From Nematostella vectensis (Eukaryota; Cnidaria; Anthozoa; Actiniaria; Edwardsiidae): 64,000 bases of DNA. A model generated the notes under the pieces. That model had not been told where the DNA came from. It did not search any database and saw only the letters and a program-made list of their open reading frames with translations. The stretch spans positions 13,858,951 through 13,922,950 of the forward strand of contig NC_064041.1 in NCBI RefSeq assembly GCF_932526225.1. Reading direction: 5' to 3'. The position numbers were made by a program, and so were the translations under genes. Of the stretch, positions 19,703 to 33,075 are shown piece by piece (position 1 is the first letter of the stretch; each line of letters opens with the position of its first letter).

Positions 19703-22700
19703 AGTTCAACATTCCGGGAATTAAGTTTAAAGTGTTTCTGAAGCGAAAGGAAACATAGCCTTTTTGTATCATTTTTTTTAAACCTCAAATATCAAAGAAA
19801 CAACATTTCAAAGCTTTTTCGATCCACATAAACCCATTGGAAAAAAATATTGCGTGAAGTTGGTGTTTTTGTCCTATCAAGTGCGACATTTTGAAGGGCT
19901 TGTGACGTCACACGGTGCTTGCTCAGCGGGAAGAGAAAAAGCGCGCGAAAGGAAGGCAACGGTCATGGCCACAACACAAGCCAGTAGAAGTTTACTTTGC
20001 GGATTTCCGAGGCCACAAAAGCTGCAAAAATTACGGCCTAACAATTAAATTGTCAATATTCCTTCCACCCCTAAAATGAGACGGTGCAAATTGACTTATC
20101 TGGTGTGAAAATCGTCGAGGAATCAGAATTTTGCACCTTTCGAACCTTAACCAATTTGAACAGGCTGCTACGTCGGGGCCAACGAGTTACGCAAAGTTGA
20201 CATTCTTGTAGCACAGAAAAATCGATAGCGAATCTAAGAGCAATATGGGGTTCGAACTGTGAAAGGGTTTTAGAGAGAAATAAGTCTATCAAGAAGGCAA
20301 AGTCGTCGAGAAAATGGCAAGGTATTTGTCTCGTTTTGTTCGGTTTTGATCGCTTACACGTGCGCTCGTTGGAGTCGCGTCATCGTTCTCAAGCCATTTA
20401 CTTGTTGTTGTTCTTATAATTCGTATTCAATTGAGCTTTATGAATTATCTCTAGTAGAGGGTCTTAACATGACTATCAATTCTAGCTAAAGATATTATGG
20501 ATAATTATAGAAATATGAGCTGAAGGGTCGTTTACAGTGTTTTGGTCGATTGACATAATCCGCTGTAGAGTGGAACCTACACGATCAGGTTTAGACAAGG
20601 TGGGAATCGAACAAACCAAAATAATAATCCCCTCGAAATGTTCTGGGGCCATTAGAATGGCAAAACATGCTGATGGGGCGAAAAATTCATGATTTGATTG
20701 AAATGATGAAGCCCAGCGTAATCATTGTGAAATTAGAAGCGAGGAGGTTAAATATTCCTAGGAGTGATTTTATTCCATATCCTGCCAGAAGCAGAGTATT
20801 AATACAAATTGTTGTTTGTTCTTTTGTTATTCTGGGGTTAAATTTATGTAGGGTACAAAAGAGAGGACTTTTTTTGTGTATTCACTGACAGAAAACCATG
20901 CAATCTGATGATACCAAATAGACCCTTATTTTCTACCATAAATGATCTAAAATATCAATACAGCCATCCTATTAAAACGTGCAGTTCCATTGTTTTTATT
21001 TGATAGGAGCCCTGGTAACTCGAACTATATCAACTCAAACTGAGTTCAAATTTCCTAGGATTTGGATGATAATTTCAGTCATGAAGCATCATTGATTCCT
21101 ACTATTTTGTGGTGTTTTGGGGGGGGCACACATTTTTTCATGTATGTCCATTTGGCTAAACAGGGGGGAAAAGTTTCCTCCCCCTTGTTCTAAGCTATAG
21201 CCCTGCTGCTAAATCAAACTGTTTTTATTATATTTCACCTTCAGAGTTAGAAGGGGATGTGCATCTACCCAGGTGACTACACAAAGAAGTTTGTTTTTCC
21301 ACTTAGGGCTACAAATAGGGGGATCAAGTGTTTCTAGGGTGGCTAGTATGACGATTTCATGGAAAGGAGATCCAATGTCCTTTTTTATGTTTTCATACAA
21401 AATCTCAGAGATTAGGGGACCACAGCGGTCCACCCCAAGGTCCACCTTAGATGGAGAAAGAAGGCTATAGAGTTACCTAGACTTACCTTGCTAGTCCACC
21501 ATGGCTAAGCTTGCTGTCATATGAAAGGTGAAAAAGACTATAATCCATCATGTTGACCCTCGCCCTCAACTTTTCATAGTACAGTATGCAAATAATTTCT
21601 TCTCCTGTATCTATACTATTAGCAGTAGAATGTTTTTTAATAAAACCATTTTTGCCATTGCCCCCCTTCACAAGATTGAAGTTAGAAGCTAACGAAGTGC
21701 AACCAAGGGATAAGTTTAAAATAGAGTCATCAGCAATGGTAGAGTCATCAGCAATGGCAAAAAAAACAAGGAAGAAATGAAAACAGTGATCCAATTAAAA
21801 AATAATAGTATTTCTGGCTAATCAAAGACAAAATGCAGACGTCGAGGATCAAAGAAAGAACTTTTCAGTCACAAAATTTAAATTTAAATGAAATAAAGCC
21901 TGAATTGACTGTTATCAGCTTGAAAATAAAAGCTTATTGCATAACAGACTAAAGCACATACACTGGCTAGACACTCAAAAGTTAGTGACTATTCATGGCC
22001 ACATTTGTGACTTTGTATCAAACAAGCAGCCTTTTATAAATTGGAGTCACTGCTTCCCAAACTGCCAAATGGTGAATAAATATTGGAATCAATAAACTTG
22101 TGGATATTCTCAATCAAGAAAATTTTGCACAAGACTATGCTAAAGAAATGGGGTATGTATGCTGTACAGCCAATCTAAGTTTTCTGAGCAACTGAAATTT
22201 GAAATGAGTGAGTAAACCTTTAATTTTATGCAATGCACAATCATGGTGAGTTTGTAATGGACATGCCAAGTGCAATAAAAGACCTCGGGGTCATCTTGAA
22301 CCCTCTCGGCTGAGGCCATAAGATTATGATGATGAAATGAGAGCGATATCACTAAAGCTTGTATATTTGGCCAGTGTCTCTTTGCTCTGTATTTACTGTA
22401 TTATTTGATGAAAATTAATGAAGATGAGTCCCTTACATAAACTAAGCTGATGTTGAATTGAAATCGAGTACAGACCCTGTAGCATTAATGTGCCTCTCAA
22501 TGATTCTTACAAAACTAGAGAATGTTTGTTAATACACTTTCTCATGGGCCCTTAAGTGCACATCAACAGAAGCCCAGCATCTGCAAAACGGCAAAAGAGA
22601 GTCATTATCTAAAAAAAGAACATTTTAAAAGCCAACATGATAACTCTGATAAGTATTTTTAGAAAAGAAATTATGGATGCTAAAAAAATATCCAAGTCAA

Positions 22701-23420
22701 GTCAACAGAATCCCCATTAGACCTGAACTAAATGGATTAGGTTTCACAATAACGTTTTGCTACTTGGATACAGTGCATTGTTTTTTTATTACAAACGGTG
22801 TAAAATACTTTTATTATATAAGTTAAGTTAATTAATATATATTAATTTTGTGAGTCCCCATTTTGACTTTTTCGAAACTAAATGGATTAGGTTTTACAAT
22901 TATGTTTTGCTAGTTGAATAAATTGCATTCATTTTGTGAAATACAAAATAGAAGGTAAATTTATGATGTGCAGCTTCGGCGAGCGTATTATCGTATTATT
23001 TACTCGCATCCAGATCACAGCTCGAGTACAGAAAAATAAACTCACCACAAGTTCTAGACTTCTGAAAAACTGCCCTGGAAGCCGTGATTATCCTCTCTGA
23101 AGGTAGATCCAACAGATCATTTTATAATCCACTCATTTCTCCCTGCATCGTGCAAACGACTCTCACCCGTTCAGCTCCAAGGGAATGCACTGCTCCTTTC
23201 GATCCAAATTCGCTCCTGTTGCCTCCCGAAGAGTTTTATATGACTCTTTACTAACTATTTGTTGTAATCAGACATCGTAAGAATATAAACGCAACACGAT
23301 TTTCGCTTCAGAAACACTTTAAAGCGAAAATTAATACCCAGAACGATGTTTTTCCTTAATATTTTCAGCTGAATTATAAGATAAACTATTTATCTTGAAT
23401 TAGCTTGAAGTTTTTTCAGA
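19703..23420. other. Mostly non-coding flank
   Basis: No recognisable gene. One candidate exon is listed separately at 21236-21440. A second frame at about 22330-22140 (minus, starting MASAERVQDDPE) looks slightly protein-like but has no support. The rest is AT-rich with short homopolymers. Confidence 0.4.
21236..21440 (-). CDS. Possible coding exon of an unidentified gene
   Basis: The minus strand from 21440 follows a good acceptor (CTTTCTCCATCTAAG) and stays open to a possible donor at AAG-GTGAAA near 21236. It encodes VDLGVDRCGPLISEILYEN, then ILATLETLDPP and KWKNKLLCVVTWVDAHPLL. Composition is protein-like, but I do not recognise the family and found no partner exon that joins in phase. 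Confidence 0.25.
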
Positions 23421-24162
23421 TTAACACATTGACCCCTCAACCGGCCTGTACCGGCTTTGGGAAGTACCCACAACCCAAAAAATTCATAAATTCAAAATAA
23501 ACACAACAAGATGAAGATACTCAGGCATCAGTCTAAGGGGTAAATGGTCTTGCAGATATGCATCCAACCAAGGTGTTGGCATCTACTCTTAAGCCAAATA
23601 ATAGCACAGGTTCTTTGACAAATCTCAAATCGAACAAGGAGAGAAAAGCAGAATCACCCCTCTCAATAAATCGCTCAAAATACCACACAAGGGAGAGAGA
23701 TCAGCAAACACAACTCAAGACACAAATAGATACCTTTATTCTGATCCTCCAGGTACATTTCCTTGGCCTCAAAAATCACAATGTCCATTCGTTGAAGGAT
23801 TGTACAACCACGAAAATATCTTTACGTATTGCAAAGCATTCTGGGAGATCCAGGGGAAAATTCACGAGGGAGGGCCAGTCAACACTCCTCTCCCCAAAGT
23901 CAGATGGTCCTTTCACCCCGAAGCCAAACTAATCAATTCCAGGTCATACAGACCATCAACTTGTGCTGGCTTCAGCACAACGACGAGGGATTAAAAGTGG
24001 GGACCGCAAAGCACTGTTGGAAAGCTTGGATACCGCTAACTAGGTGCAGGTGTGTTTGACTTTGACGGGCTGTATAAAACTAAGAATAGGGGGGGGGGGT
24101 ATCTGTTTTCAGTCTGTTTTTTGTAAATTCAGCTAAAAAAAAGCCAGGTGTCAATGTGTTAA
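23421..24162. mobile_element. TTAA-flanked non-autonomous element (742 bp)
   Basis: It starts TTAACACATTGACCCCTC and ends GCCAGGTGTCAATGTGTTAA. The ends are inverted repeats of about 18 bp with TTAA duplicated on both sides, the signature of piggyBac-type transposition. Short internal frames are not recognised as transposase. Confidence 0.7.
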
Positions 24163-24683
24163 TCAACCACCCCTAGATTTTAATCAAAATAACTAGACCT
24201 TTTTAGACTTGTGCTGTGACATACACCAGTGGATTGGATCACATATATGCCATTTCTAGCAAGTGAATATCTTTAACCTAGAAAATAGATTTTTTTTTTA
24301 CTTGGACATGACTGGACTCATGGATAGGTATGATATCCATAGCTTTTTTAGAAAAAAATGCCCAAGAAAACATCAGATTCAGGGAAGGTTTTGTGATAAG
24401 ATTACTTTGACGGTGAATATACAGGAAAAGTACCAAAAGTGGGTTGACACTGCTGCTTTGAATTTATAAAGGCAAATATTTTTATAGAATTTGGGCTCCC
24501 TGTGGTTTCCCCAATGGTTTTAACATAAGAATTATCTGTTAGAAATGCTCACTGTGTGTTTGAATAAATTATAGTGGTTTACGTTTCGTTGTGTGTCGTG
24601 GTTTACAGTAAACATATGGGATTGAAATAAGCCTAAAAAAATATTAACTCTCAAAAATATTCTGACCTAAAAGTGGATGAGTC

Positions 24684-25371
24684 TTAACCCTTTTCAGACT
24701 GGGCTATTTTGAGCTGTCTGTGACTGGGAGGGTGGGGAGCTAAAAGGCCCCCCTCCGTATTTCATGAACCGCTTAGTCTATGACAATCAAACTTACAGAC
24801 AATGATCACCAGCATGCAAATAATCGTCACGCCCTATCAACCTTTTAACGGCTTTACAATGCAAAAAGGGCAGAACAAAGTTTATAATCAATTTTTTGGA
24901 AGAATTTCCGCCATCTTGGATTCTTATGATTTTTGCATGCATGTATTACTGCTCATAGTAATGATAAATGTATAATGCTAGCTTTTAAAGTGTCGTCTAG
25001 TAAATCTAGTGACATTTTTAACAACAGCTTTGAGAGAGCGAAAGTTATCCACCCCTTCCCCCCAAATATCCGAGGTAAAAAAATTCTATCCTGTTGTGAG
25101 ACTTGTCACCTAAACAAACTTATAAAGTCAAAAGAGGCATTTAAATATAAAAAAACAGGACCAAAATATAAAAAATCCACTACTTTTTAGTTTTTGGGAA
25201 ACCTATGTGCTCCATGGTAACATGGAGCGTCTCCTCGACATGTAAATGGCATCAAAACGTCCGCAGATAGATTTCAGAAATAGTCACCAAGTTTTTGCCT
25301 CTTAGCTTCTATGGTTCAGAAGTTATAGCAATTTTCCCGGAGGGAAATTTTCCCAGTCTGAATAGGGTTAA
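24684..25371. mobile_element. TTAACCCTATTCAGACTGGG family, copy 1 (piggyBac-like MITE)
   Basis: The ends TTAACCCTTTTCAGACTGGG and CCCAGTCTGAATAGGGTTAA are inverted repeats with TTAA at both ends. The interior has conserved blocks (AGACAATGATCA.CAGCATGC, CGTCACGCCCTAT, GGTAACATGGAGCGTCTCC) shared with copies at 29917-31319 and 51105-52838 and a ragged copy near 26800-27200. There is no coding capacity. Confidence 0.85.
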
Positions 25372-26058
25372 ATCTAAAACAAAGTTTCGAGAAATTCCTT
25401 GTTGAGCCAGGCTTGCGCAACACCGTGCGCAATGCCAATCGCTTGAGTTGGGCGGTAGATATTCTAGTGATTCGCATACAAGACTATTCTCCAGTCACAC
25501 GCGGTCGCATGAAAAAAAAAAACAAAAACATTGCACGCGACAACATTCTTTGTTTGAAGTTTCCATGTCAACATACAGCGCATATGTGATGTTGAATGTT
25601 GAACGTGTTATTTTGAAGCTGCCCTCCCAAATTATCACCCGTTATATCTCGAGAATCTCAACAACAAGTAAAACGAATAATTAACCATCTTAAATAATTT
25701 TTAACCTAAATCTGCTCATGTCGGAGAACCGCGCGTGCAGTTGAAAGGCCAATATGCCATGATACAGAAATATTAAGAAAATATCTGGGGCACAGCCAAG
25801 CCCCTAACGATAATTTCCTTTTATTAAATGTTTGAAAATATTGTGTGTGAGGATGATTCTTAAATAAGGCCTACTTTGGGTGAGTGTTGAGAAGGTTACA
25901 GGTGCCACCTTTGCAGCCAATTTTAGAGGGAGACAGAAGCAAACACCAAAAACTTGTAGCCACACACAGAACAAAGTACTTTTTACAAGGATTTGCTCCT
26001 GTCTCACCTATAATAGGGTTTACTTCTAGCCTTAAATCATAAATAAAAAAGTACATTA

Positions 26059-29000
26059 TCAAATCTCAGCATTATCATCATTTTCTAAGCATATGTTAAA
26101 CAGAAAATCTTCTGTATCTTCCTCAACACAAAACCCAAAACTACTCTGACCTAGTCTGTTACTTCCATTTAATCGATTGTCAAATACAGTTTCTACTTCT
26201 TTATGTTTTTCACTGAGTTGCTTTCCTTTCTCCATTAGGAAGAAAAAGAAGTGAAAACTCTCTCCATATGTCTGTACAGAAATAGACCAATTGTAACAAG
26301 ATCTTGCCAAGAAAGGGAGACGGAAATTGGGCTGGGAGAATGTGATAGACATGAAGTGGCCTCCAGGTTCTAGAATCTCTGAAACCTAAAACAATGGAAA
26401 ATATTCATGTTAGAAAAAAACATCTAATTTTTTTAACTGAACCAATTCAGAGAGGCCATTAAGTGCTTTTTTGACCAAAACTTCAAGCACTTGAATGTAA
26501 GCATTGAGGGTCCACAAAAGGTCCCTAAAATTCTGTTATCCTCAATATGTTTGCCATTACCCCGAAAGGAAATTCATGCAAATTCATCTCTTTAAACATT
26601 TGTCTCCTTAAACTTGCTTTTTTTAACCTCGAATAAAGGTAGCCCAATCCCTAAAAAAACGCTAAATCTTGTCTATCCTGAAAAAAACTATTATTTACCC
26701 TTAGCATTATGGGTAGTTACCAATCAGTGATTCTAGAGGAAATGCATGGAGCTGAATCCCACAAATTTATCATTCTATGTGTTTGGTATATTTTAAGTAG
26801 CAGATCCAAGGGGGTTGGGAGCTAAAGAACCCTCCTTCCATATTTCTGGAAACATTTGTGCTATGACAATTCAACTAAAAGACAATGATCATCTATAAAG
26901 TATCGTCACACCCTATTTTGTGCAAAGTCATTTTGTGATTTTCAGCTTTTCTCAAATCTTGCATGTAACAATCAGGATAGAGTCATATTTTACCATTCAA
27001 ATACATACGCATTGGTACTCTAAAGGAAAAAACAAAAAAGGTATAAAAACGCTTTTATTTAAATATTTTGCAAGAATTTCCTTCACACTGCTTGGTCAGC
27101 AGTTGAATATTTTTAATAAATTGATCCACCCTTTGGAAATCATGGGTCTCACTTCTAATATTGGTGCCTTCTTAGGGATGCCCCCGTCCCCCTTTTGAAA
27201 AATATTTAATTCCTTGCTGATGGACAAGTTCTTTTTACTTTTTTATCAACCACTGATGCAGAGGAACGTCAATGTTGATAATGGCGTATAAGGCTGTGCA
27301 CAATGACATTTTGAAAACATGACAAAATCATGCAAACCATAACACATCCTTATCTTTCTTGTCTTGGATAGGCTTTTCTATATTTTATTCGTTTGAGTAT
27401 TTGTATGAACACTTGCAGTTACAGTAAAGAAAGATGAAACAGACTAAAAGAATATTTTAAGCATACAGTAAGACTGATGCACACATGGACTGTACAGATA
27501 CAGAATCGTAGCAGGCCACGTAAGTTTGGGAAGTGCACATTACAGAAACACTAAGATAATATTGGGGGGTCACAGCCACGCCCTTACCGGGAATTTCCTT
27601 ATATATTTTTTAAATATTGGGGGGGGGGGGGTGCCCCTAGTGCCCCACCCCTTGCTAGTTGTGAGATGCTCTAAGTAGGGCACGTTCTTCCAGAAGCACC
27701 ACAATATTATTTAACTTTATTAGTGTAGTGCCCACAAATGTAATAAAAACCGACAAATGTAATAAATCCACAATTGTTATAAGAAGTTGCCCACGAATGT
27801 AGTAAACCCACAATTGTCTGTCCCACCATAACTTGAGTTTGAGACAGTAACATTCAGGCCATATTCCGGTAACAAAATGTAAAGCATATCTTTTCATACC
27901 ACCAATATGAAAAGTAAGAAGGGATGGGCAGGACTTTGACATGAATTGAAATTTGCAAATTCAGTGATGCAATTCGATTAAACCAAAACCGCAAAAGATA
28001 ATTAAAAAGTAGAAGCCACACTTTAGGAGATAATGGTTTTCATTGAATTACGGTACAATCGCCCCAGAAGAAAGGGTCTCTACCTTCTCTACGCTTGTGG
28101 TTTTATCAAAACAATACTGAGTACATGGATTCTATCTGAGTGGGGCAATCCTTCTCTGAGAGAGGCGATTGTTCTCAGTGTGATTGGGGCGATGGTACCC
28201 TAGGGCGATCGTTCCTGATACCATTCTATTTTGTAGGGGGTCTTGTGTTCTCCCCAAAAAAGTTTGAAATTCCAGACTTTTAGGAGGCACGGAAATTGAT
28301 CAGAATACCTGTTCCCTCCCCTAAGCACTGTATCAAAATTTGAGGCCCTCCTCCAAATTGATACTAAAAAAATCGCAGCCCTCCCCCCAAACATAACAGC
28401 CCTCCCCCTCGTTAAAAAATGACCCTTCCCTTATACATAAAGGGCATATCAACGTCACACTATTTTGTGATATTAGTATAATCAATTCAAATAACTTTCA
28501 ATAGAAGAAACAGATAAATTTTTATATATTCTTGATTATTATTTTTTTCACCAATGACAGGTTTTTCTACTTTTAAAGGCAATTCTGCCTCTACTACAAC
28601 ACAGGAAAAAAATTTCAATACAATAACCTGTTATGTCCCCTCTCTTCCGGATGTCTACAAAACAAAGACCTAAAACCTAAAACCTGTGACCTCAAAAGCT
28701 GCGACACCTAAATCTACGACCCCTGAATTACTGTTGTTATTATTTAGCCTACCTTGTTCCTCCTCTTACCAGAGGGAGTCACTTCGTTCCAACTTATTGG
28801 CTTCCAAATCGAGAAATAACAACAGCACAAGTTCAGTTAAGACTTATACTTACTTTTATTTTACACACTGTTTTCTGGAACTCTGAAGTGATTTTAAGTA
28901 ATTTAGCGAGTTTATCAATGACGCTCATACGAACCCATAAAAAACACTGTAAAACTACTGCATATCCCCATCAAAACAGTAGATAGATTGTACTTATAAT

Positions 29001-32000
29001 GAACTTAGGCAGCCTGTGGGGTAACAGGTTTTAGGTCTTCGTTTTGTAGAAATCCCCCTCTTTTCTTGCCACAATCACAAGAAAGGGGGAAGGGGGTGTC
29101 TACAAAACGAAGACCTAAAACCTGTGACCCCAAAAGCTACGACCCCTAAAGCTACGACCCCCCAAACATTTTAGTCTACCTTGTATTATTTAGTCTACCT
29201 TGTTTCCCAAATGGCTACACGGCCCAAAAGTTTCATATGGAATCAGTGATCCTAATGAGGTAATTCAGCGAATTTTGTTGTGCTTTTCATAGAGGAAATA
29301 TTCTAATGTGCGTGCCAATGAACTATTTTTAATCGTCGTTTATTTGTCCCATTAAAAATTGTAGTTGTACTCATTTTTCAGACACGCCCCTTTGCCCGAT
29401 TAATTATCCCAAAAACTCTCCCGGTAACCTAACAGACCCGGCAATTACCGGTAATTTAGAAAAATGCCACCAGAACAGTTTTCAAACTCCCTGGCGAGGA
29501 AGAGTGTTTATCAAAACAAAGCTTTTGTGTAGCGTGCAAATACGGGTTCACGACAAGTAAATTATAATTTCCAAAGTTTGAATAGATTAGCTAAATAGTT
29601 ATTGAAATCCTAGTTTTGTCGATGTCTGTAGACAACTTGCACCCCAAAAAATTGCTGTGGCATCAACATTTTTCGAAAGAAAGACAAAAACAAGTAAATA
29701 AAGTCTCATTTTGTAGAAAAACTTCTAATAGTTTCGCAAAGCTGTTTATATTTTTGTCAAATCATTTGACAGAGATGAAAACTGATTGGTTGGAAGGAAA
29801 TCTGATAAAATGATGTAAGCCTTGATTGGCCCACTTTTTACCGGGCAGTGGAATGGTTTTCTCTGTGATGAAAACTTTCTACAACTCGACACAACTAGAA
29901 CATGAAGCGCTTTCCCTTAACCCTATTCAGACCGGGCTCTTTGAGGCTTGCTCTGACCGGGGGGAGGGGGGGGGGCTCTTTAGGCCCCCCATCTGTAACT
30001 TTTGAACCATTGGAGCTATTAAGACCAAATTTTCAAAGAATCATTATCTGACAAAGAGAAACAAAATGGTGTATTGTGTTGCCATAGCAACACAATATGA
30101 CGTCATTTAAGGACATATGGCTATAAATAGCCTACCTTTTGAAATCTTTGCATAGAACATCCAAAATCCAAATAAGTTATCATAATCAGTTGGTATTCAA
30201 AAAGCAACCAATATTCTTGAATGTCTTTGTGACGTCATGATTACATCACTTAAGTGAGCAGAAACAGGCAATATTTCTGTTTTTGTTAGATGTGTATTTC
30301 TGTATGTCTTTGTTCGATAATCTTGCAGTAGACATATATTATTAGTGACACTGTTTCTATGACAACAATATACGACACCTGTGACGTCATTGATTGGCAT
30401 GGTACCTTTAATATAGCATAAGATTGCAACTGGACTCTTAATTAAATTAATAACTTAAATATCTTTCCCAAAAATGTTTTTTCTACTTTTTATTTAAAAT
30501 AGAGGAATATAAAAAGGACTTTGCCAAATTTAGATGTTAGTTTAAAAAAAACAGCGGATTCTAGCTAATTATGTGACATCAGCATCCGCCATCTTGGATC
30601 TGCTCTTAACGTGCATAGGCTCATTCGAAAGCTCTTGAAAAATCATATAGGCGCTAGGCAGTTTGTTGTCCTCCAAAGTCAATATTTGCAAAGTGTTTCT
30701 AGGGAGAAGGTGCAATTTGGCCTTTTTTCCGGCCTTTTTTAACAGCTTTACTTTGAAGCTATGCTTTTGATTTTCTAACCTTCTAATCTTGGATCTGCCA
30801 TCTTGGATTTAATGAAAGTTATTTATTTAATCAATAAAAACTGGGTGGCAAAATCTGAAGCTTTTTGACAATATTTAATCTTCGTTTCAAGCACTATTTC
30901 GAGAAGGTAAAAAAATTGACAAAAAAACACCACCCCTCCCCCCTAGAATATATAATATATAATAGAGAATAGAGTATATATAATAGAGAATGTAAATTTT
31001 TATTGTGTTTTTTCAAAACTTGGTATAAAACGTTTATATGAAATGGATTTACGTTGAGCACGTCGTATTAACAGTTGATCTTAGCGACTTCAAGCATTTT
31101 GCCTTATTTTCATTAAACCTGTCTCAAAACTTGGTTGCTATGGTTACCAGGGTACACATATCAAAATTTTGTTTACACCAAACTGATCCCAGATAAATTT
31201 TAGGAAAAGTCATCAAATTTCAATGCTCTAGCCCTACTTGTTCAAAGATTATTACAGATCAAAGGTGCTGGGGGCCTCAAAAGCCCCCCCCCCACCCCCC
31301 GGTCTGAATAGAATTTTAATTCTATTCAAACATCCCTTAAAAGATTTTGGAAAAAACACCCAAACACCAAAAAATGTTTACCGGGTGACATTCCGGTTTC
31401 TGAGTTTATTTATTTATTCTATTTCCACCAGTTATACTGGTGCGGAAGGCACAACAGAGCTAGGCTCCAATTCAAGTACCCCCTTGAGTGTATTGTTAGT
31501 AAGCATTGTAAGCACTGTCACTGGGGGTGGTCACTGCCAGAGGGTTTATTGCGTCCCCAGTGGTTCTTTTACGTCCCTTCGGTTCAGGTTAATGTAGTGC
31601 AGCTTGAAGAGACGGGACCTCCGGTTTAGTGTCCTTATCCGAGAAGACTGGAAACACGGGAGAATAACTTCAACTCACTTGTGACACAAATTCGAACCAA
31701 GGCAGGAACCCGGAAAAATCCCCAGTTTGAGCCAGGATTCGAACCTTGGCCACAGCGGTGAGAGGCCGACGCGCTAACACACTCGGCAACCCAAAAAATT
31801 GAATAAGCTTATTATCTCATGAGTTTATCGGCGTTTTAAGAAACGACCACCTGGAAACACAAGTAGTTCCCTATTTCCCAATTAAAAAAAAATTGAATAA
31901 GCTTATTATCTCATAAGGATCACTGATTCCACATGAAACTTCCACGCTGTGTAGCCATTTTTGGAAACAAGGTAGACTAAATAATAACGGCAAAATTTTG

Positions 32001-32561
32001 GGGGTCGTTGCTTTTGGGGTCGTAGCTTTGGGGGTCACAGGTTTTGGGTTTTAGGTCTTCGTTTTTTAGACACCCAGGGGGAAGGGGTGAAAAAGTAAAG
32101 AGGTAATAAACATTTCTTACCTTTGATAAAACACACTCCATGGTTTTCAGTGCTTCTACCGAGGGATTCCAAGGGTCTTTTTCGGCGACCAAAAGAGCAT
32201 CTAAAGTCGCTTTCTCTATCACAACATCAAACGAATTCGGTGGAAAATCCAATTTGGTAATATCCATAACCTTCCATTCCATGCCCCGCATAGCGTGACA
32301 TTTTCGCTTCATATTTTCAATAACAATCGGAGAGTAGTCGATATTAGTTATATCGGTATAGCCTTCGTTATACATATCCTCACTTAGGCCGCTATTTCCG
32401 CAGCCTAGTATTAGAACGCGATCACATGTGCGCACATGGCCACGAAGAAGATGGCGAAATTCCTTGTAGCTTTTACACCATTCAAAAGTATCTTCCTTAG
32501 CAAAGCGATTATTCCAGTACTCCTTGTCTTTGTAGCTACTGTTGTCTTTCGGTAAATCCAT
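26059..32561 (-). CDS. EEF1AKMT4: EEF1A lysine methyltransferase 4-like protein, two exons
   Basis: Class I SAM-dependent methyltransferase of the family that modifies a lysine of translation elongation factor eEF1A. Exon 1 is 32561-32121 (147 codons, donor AAG-GTAAGA). Exon 2 is 26385-26059 (109 codons including stop, acceptor TTTTAG). Phase 0 joins them in frame, giving 255 residues, the length I recall for the human protein. Exon 1 has the family N-terminus (YKDKEYWNNRF), SAM motif I (VLILGCGNSGLS, about 49-60), NIDYSPIVIENMK and SFDVVIEKATLDALL. Exon 2 opens VSEILEPGGHFMSITFSQPN and ends with an acidic tail. The 5.7-kb intron is filled with transposons. A possible AATAAA lies near 25820, downstream of the stop. 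Start ATG 32561 is the first in frame and gives the expected N-terminus. Confidence 0.9.
26800..27200. mobile_element. Decayed copy of the TTAACCCTATTCAGACTGGG family
   Basis: GGGAGCTAAAGAACCCTCC, CTATGACAATTCAACTAAAAG, ACAATGATCA and CGTCACACCCTATTTTG align in order with copy 1 at 24684-25371. Terminal repeats are not recognisable. Confidence 0.6.
29020..29129. repeat. Foldback repeat, ~30-bp near-perfect arms
   Basis: GGTAACAGGTTTTAGGTC...TTTTGTAGA at 29020-29049 is mirrored by TCTACAAAACGAAGACCTAA, AACCTGTGACC at 29099-29129. A related half copy lies at 28648-28700. Confidence 0.8.
29917..31319. mobile_element. TTAACCCTATTCAGACTGGG family, copy 2
   Basis: It starts TTAACCCTATTCAGACCGGG and ends CCCCCGGTCTGAATAGAATT, so the right terminus has diverged. 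It is longer than copy 1, with extra internal sequence rich in GTGACGTCAT-type blocks. It is nested inside the element at 29096-32084. Confidence 0.75.
31420..31800 (-). repeat. tRNA-derived SINE-like repeat
   Basis: On the minus strand, 31795-31735 reads like a tRNA-type promoter: TGTTAGCGCGTCGG resembles an A box, and GGTTCGAATCCTGGC matches a B box at the expected distance. The remainder toward 31420 would be the SINE body. A tRNA gene is not supported because no acceptor stem closes. Confidence 0.5.
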
Positions 32562-32724
32562 AGCTAATGCTTACAAAGGAACTCTAATAAAGAATTTGTG
32601 CTATAATTTGCTTGTTGCTGTTTTGTTTATGTACGATTCCGCCGTAGCCACTCTTAGGCCCAGGGCGACGCGGCCCAGGGGGCGACGCGCCCAAGCGGAA
32701 CCAGCCGGAAACGAGCGCTGGTGA

Positions 32725-33075
32725 GAAAACTATAGGCGAGGGTAGAGAACCAGTATCCTCGGGAGCCCAAGTTCATGTTTTCTGTATAATACTAAAACCC
32801 TCTAGGGGTCCAGGGGGTAGAACTACAGTGAACATAGGAAATTTGTATAAAATTGTTCCGCCTCGTTCTCCGTCACAGAGAGTCTTTCAGTCTACATTCA
32901 AAATTCACTCATAGACTAAAATGTGTTCACGTTTACACCCCTTTGTAATAGACTCGGCGAAACCCGACCCGACGGAAATTTTTGGCCTACCCGACGAGCA
33001 TTTAGCCTCCCCGGCACCCGGTGAAATTTCTAAATAAACCCGAACAGTTTCTTTCTTACCCGACGGTGACCGCCT
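32725..33075. other. Non-coding upstream of the EEF1AKMT4-like gene
   Basis: Nothing recognisable. GC-rich sequence at 32650-32725, just upstream of the gene start, may be part of its promoter. Confidence 0.3.

Larger units (their letters stand above)
29096..32084. mobile_element. Large inverted-repeat element in the EEF1AKMT4-like intron
   Basis: About 165 bp at 29096-29262 (TGTCTACAAAACGAAGACCT, CTACGACCCC, TTATTTAGTCTACCTTGTTT, GGAATCAGTGATCCT) recurs reverse-complemented at about 31918-32084. The ~2.7 kb between arms holds a TTAA-family copy and a SINE-like repeat, but no transposase was recognised. The right arm ends about 37 bp from the exon 1 donor at 32120. Confidence 0.65.

Noticed and set aside
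20071-20292. Possible exon (minus, LSQFEPHIALRFAIDFSVLQ)
   Set aside because: Open for ~90 codons, but there are no good splice sites, no recognised family and no partner exon.
31735-31800. tRNA gene
   Set aside because: A- and B-box-like text is present, but no acceptor or anticodon stem closes; it is better explained as the head of a SINE.
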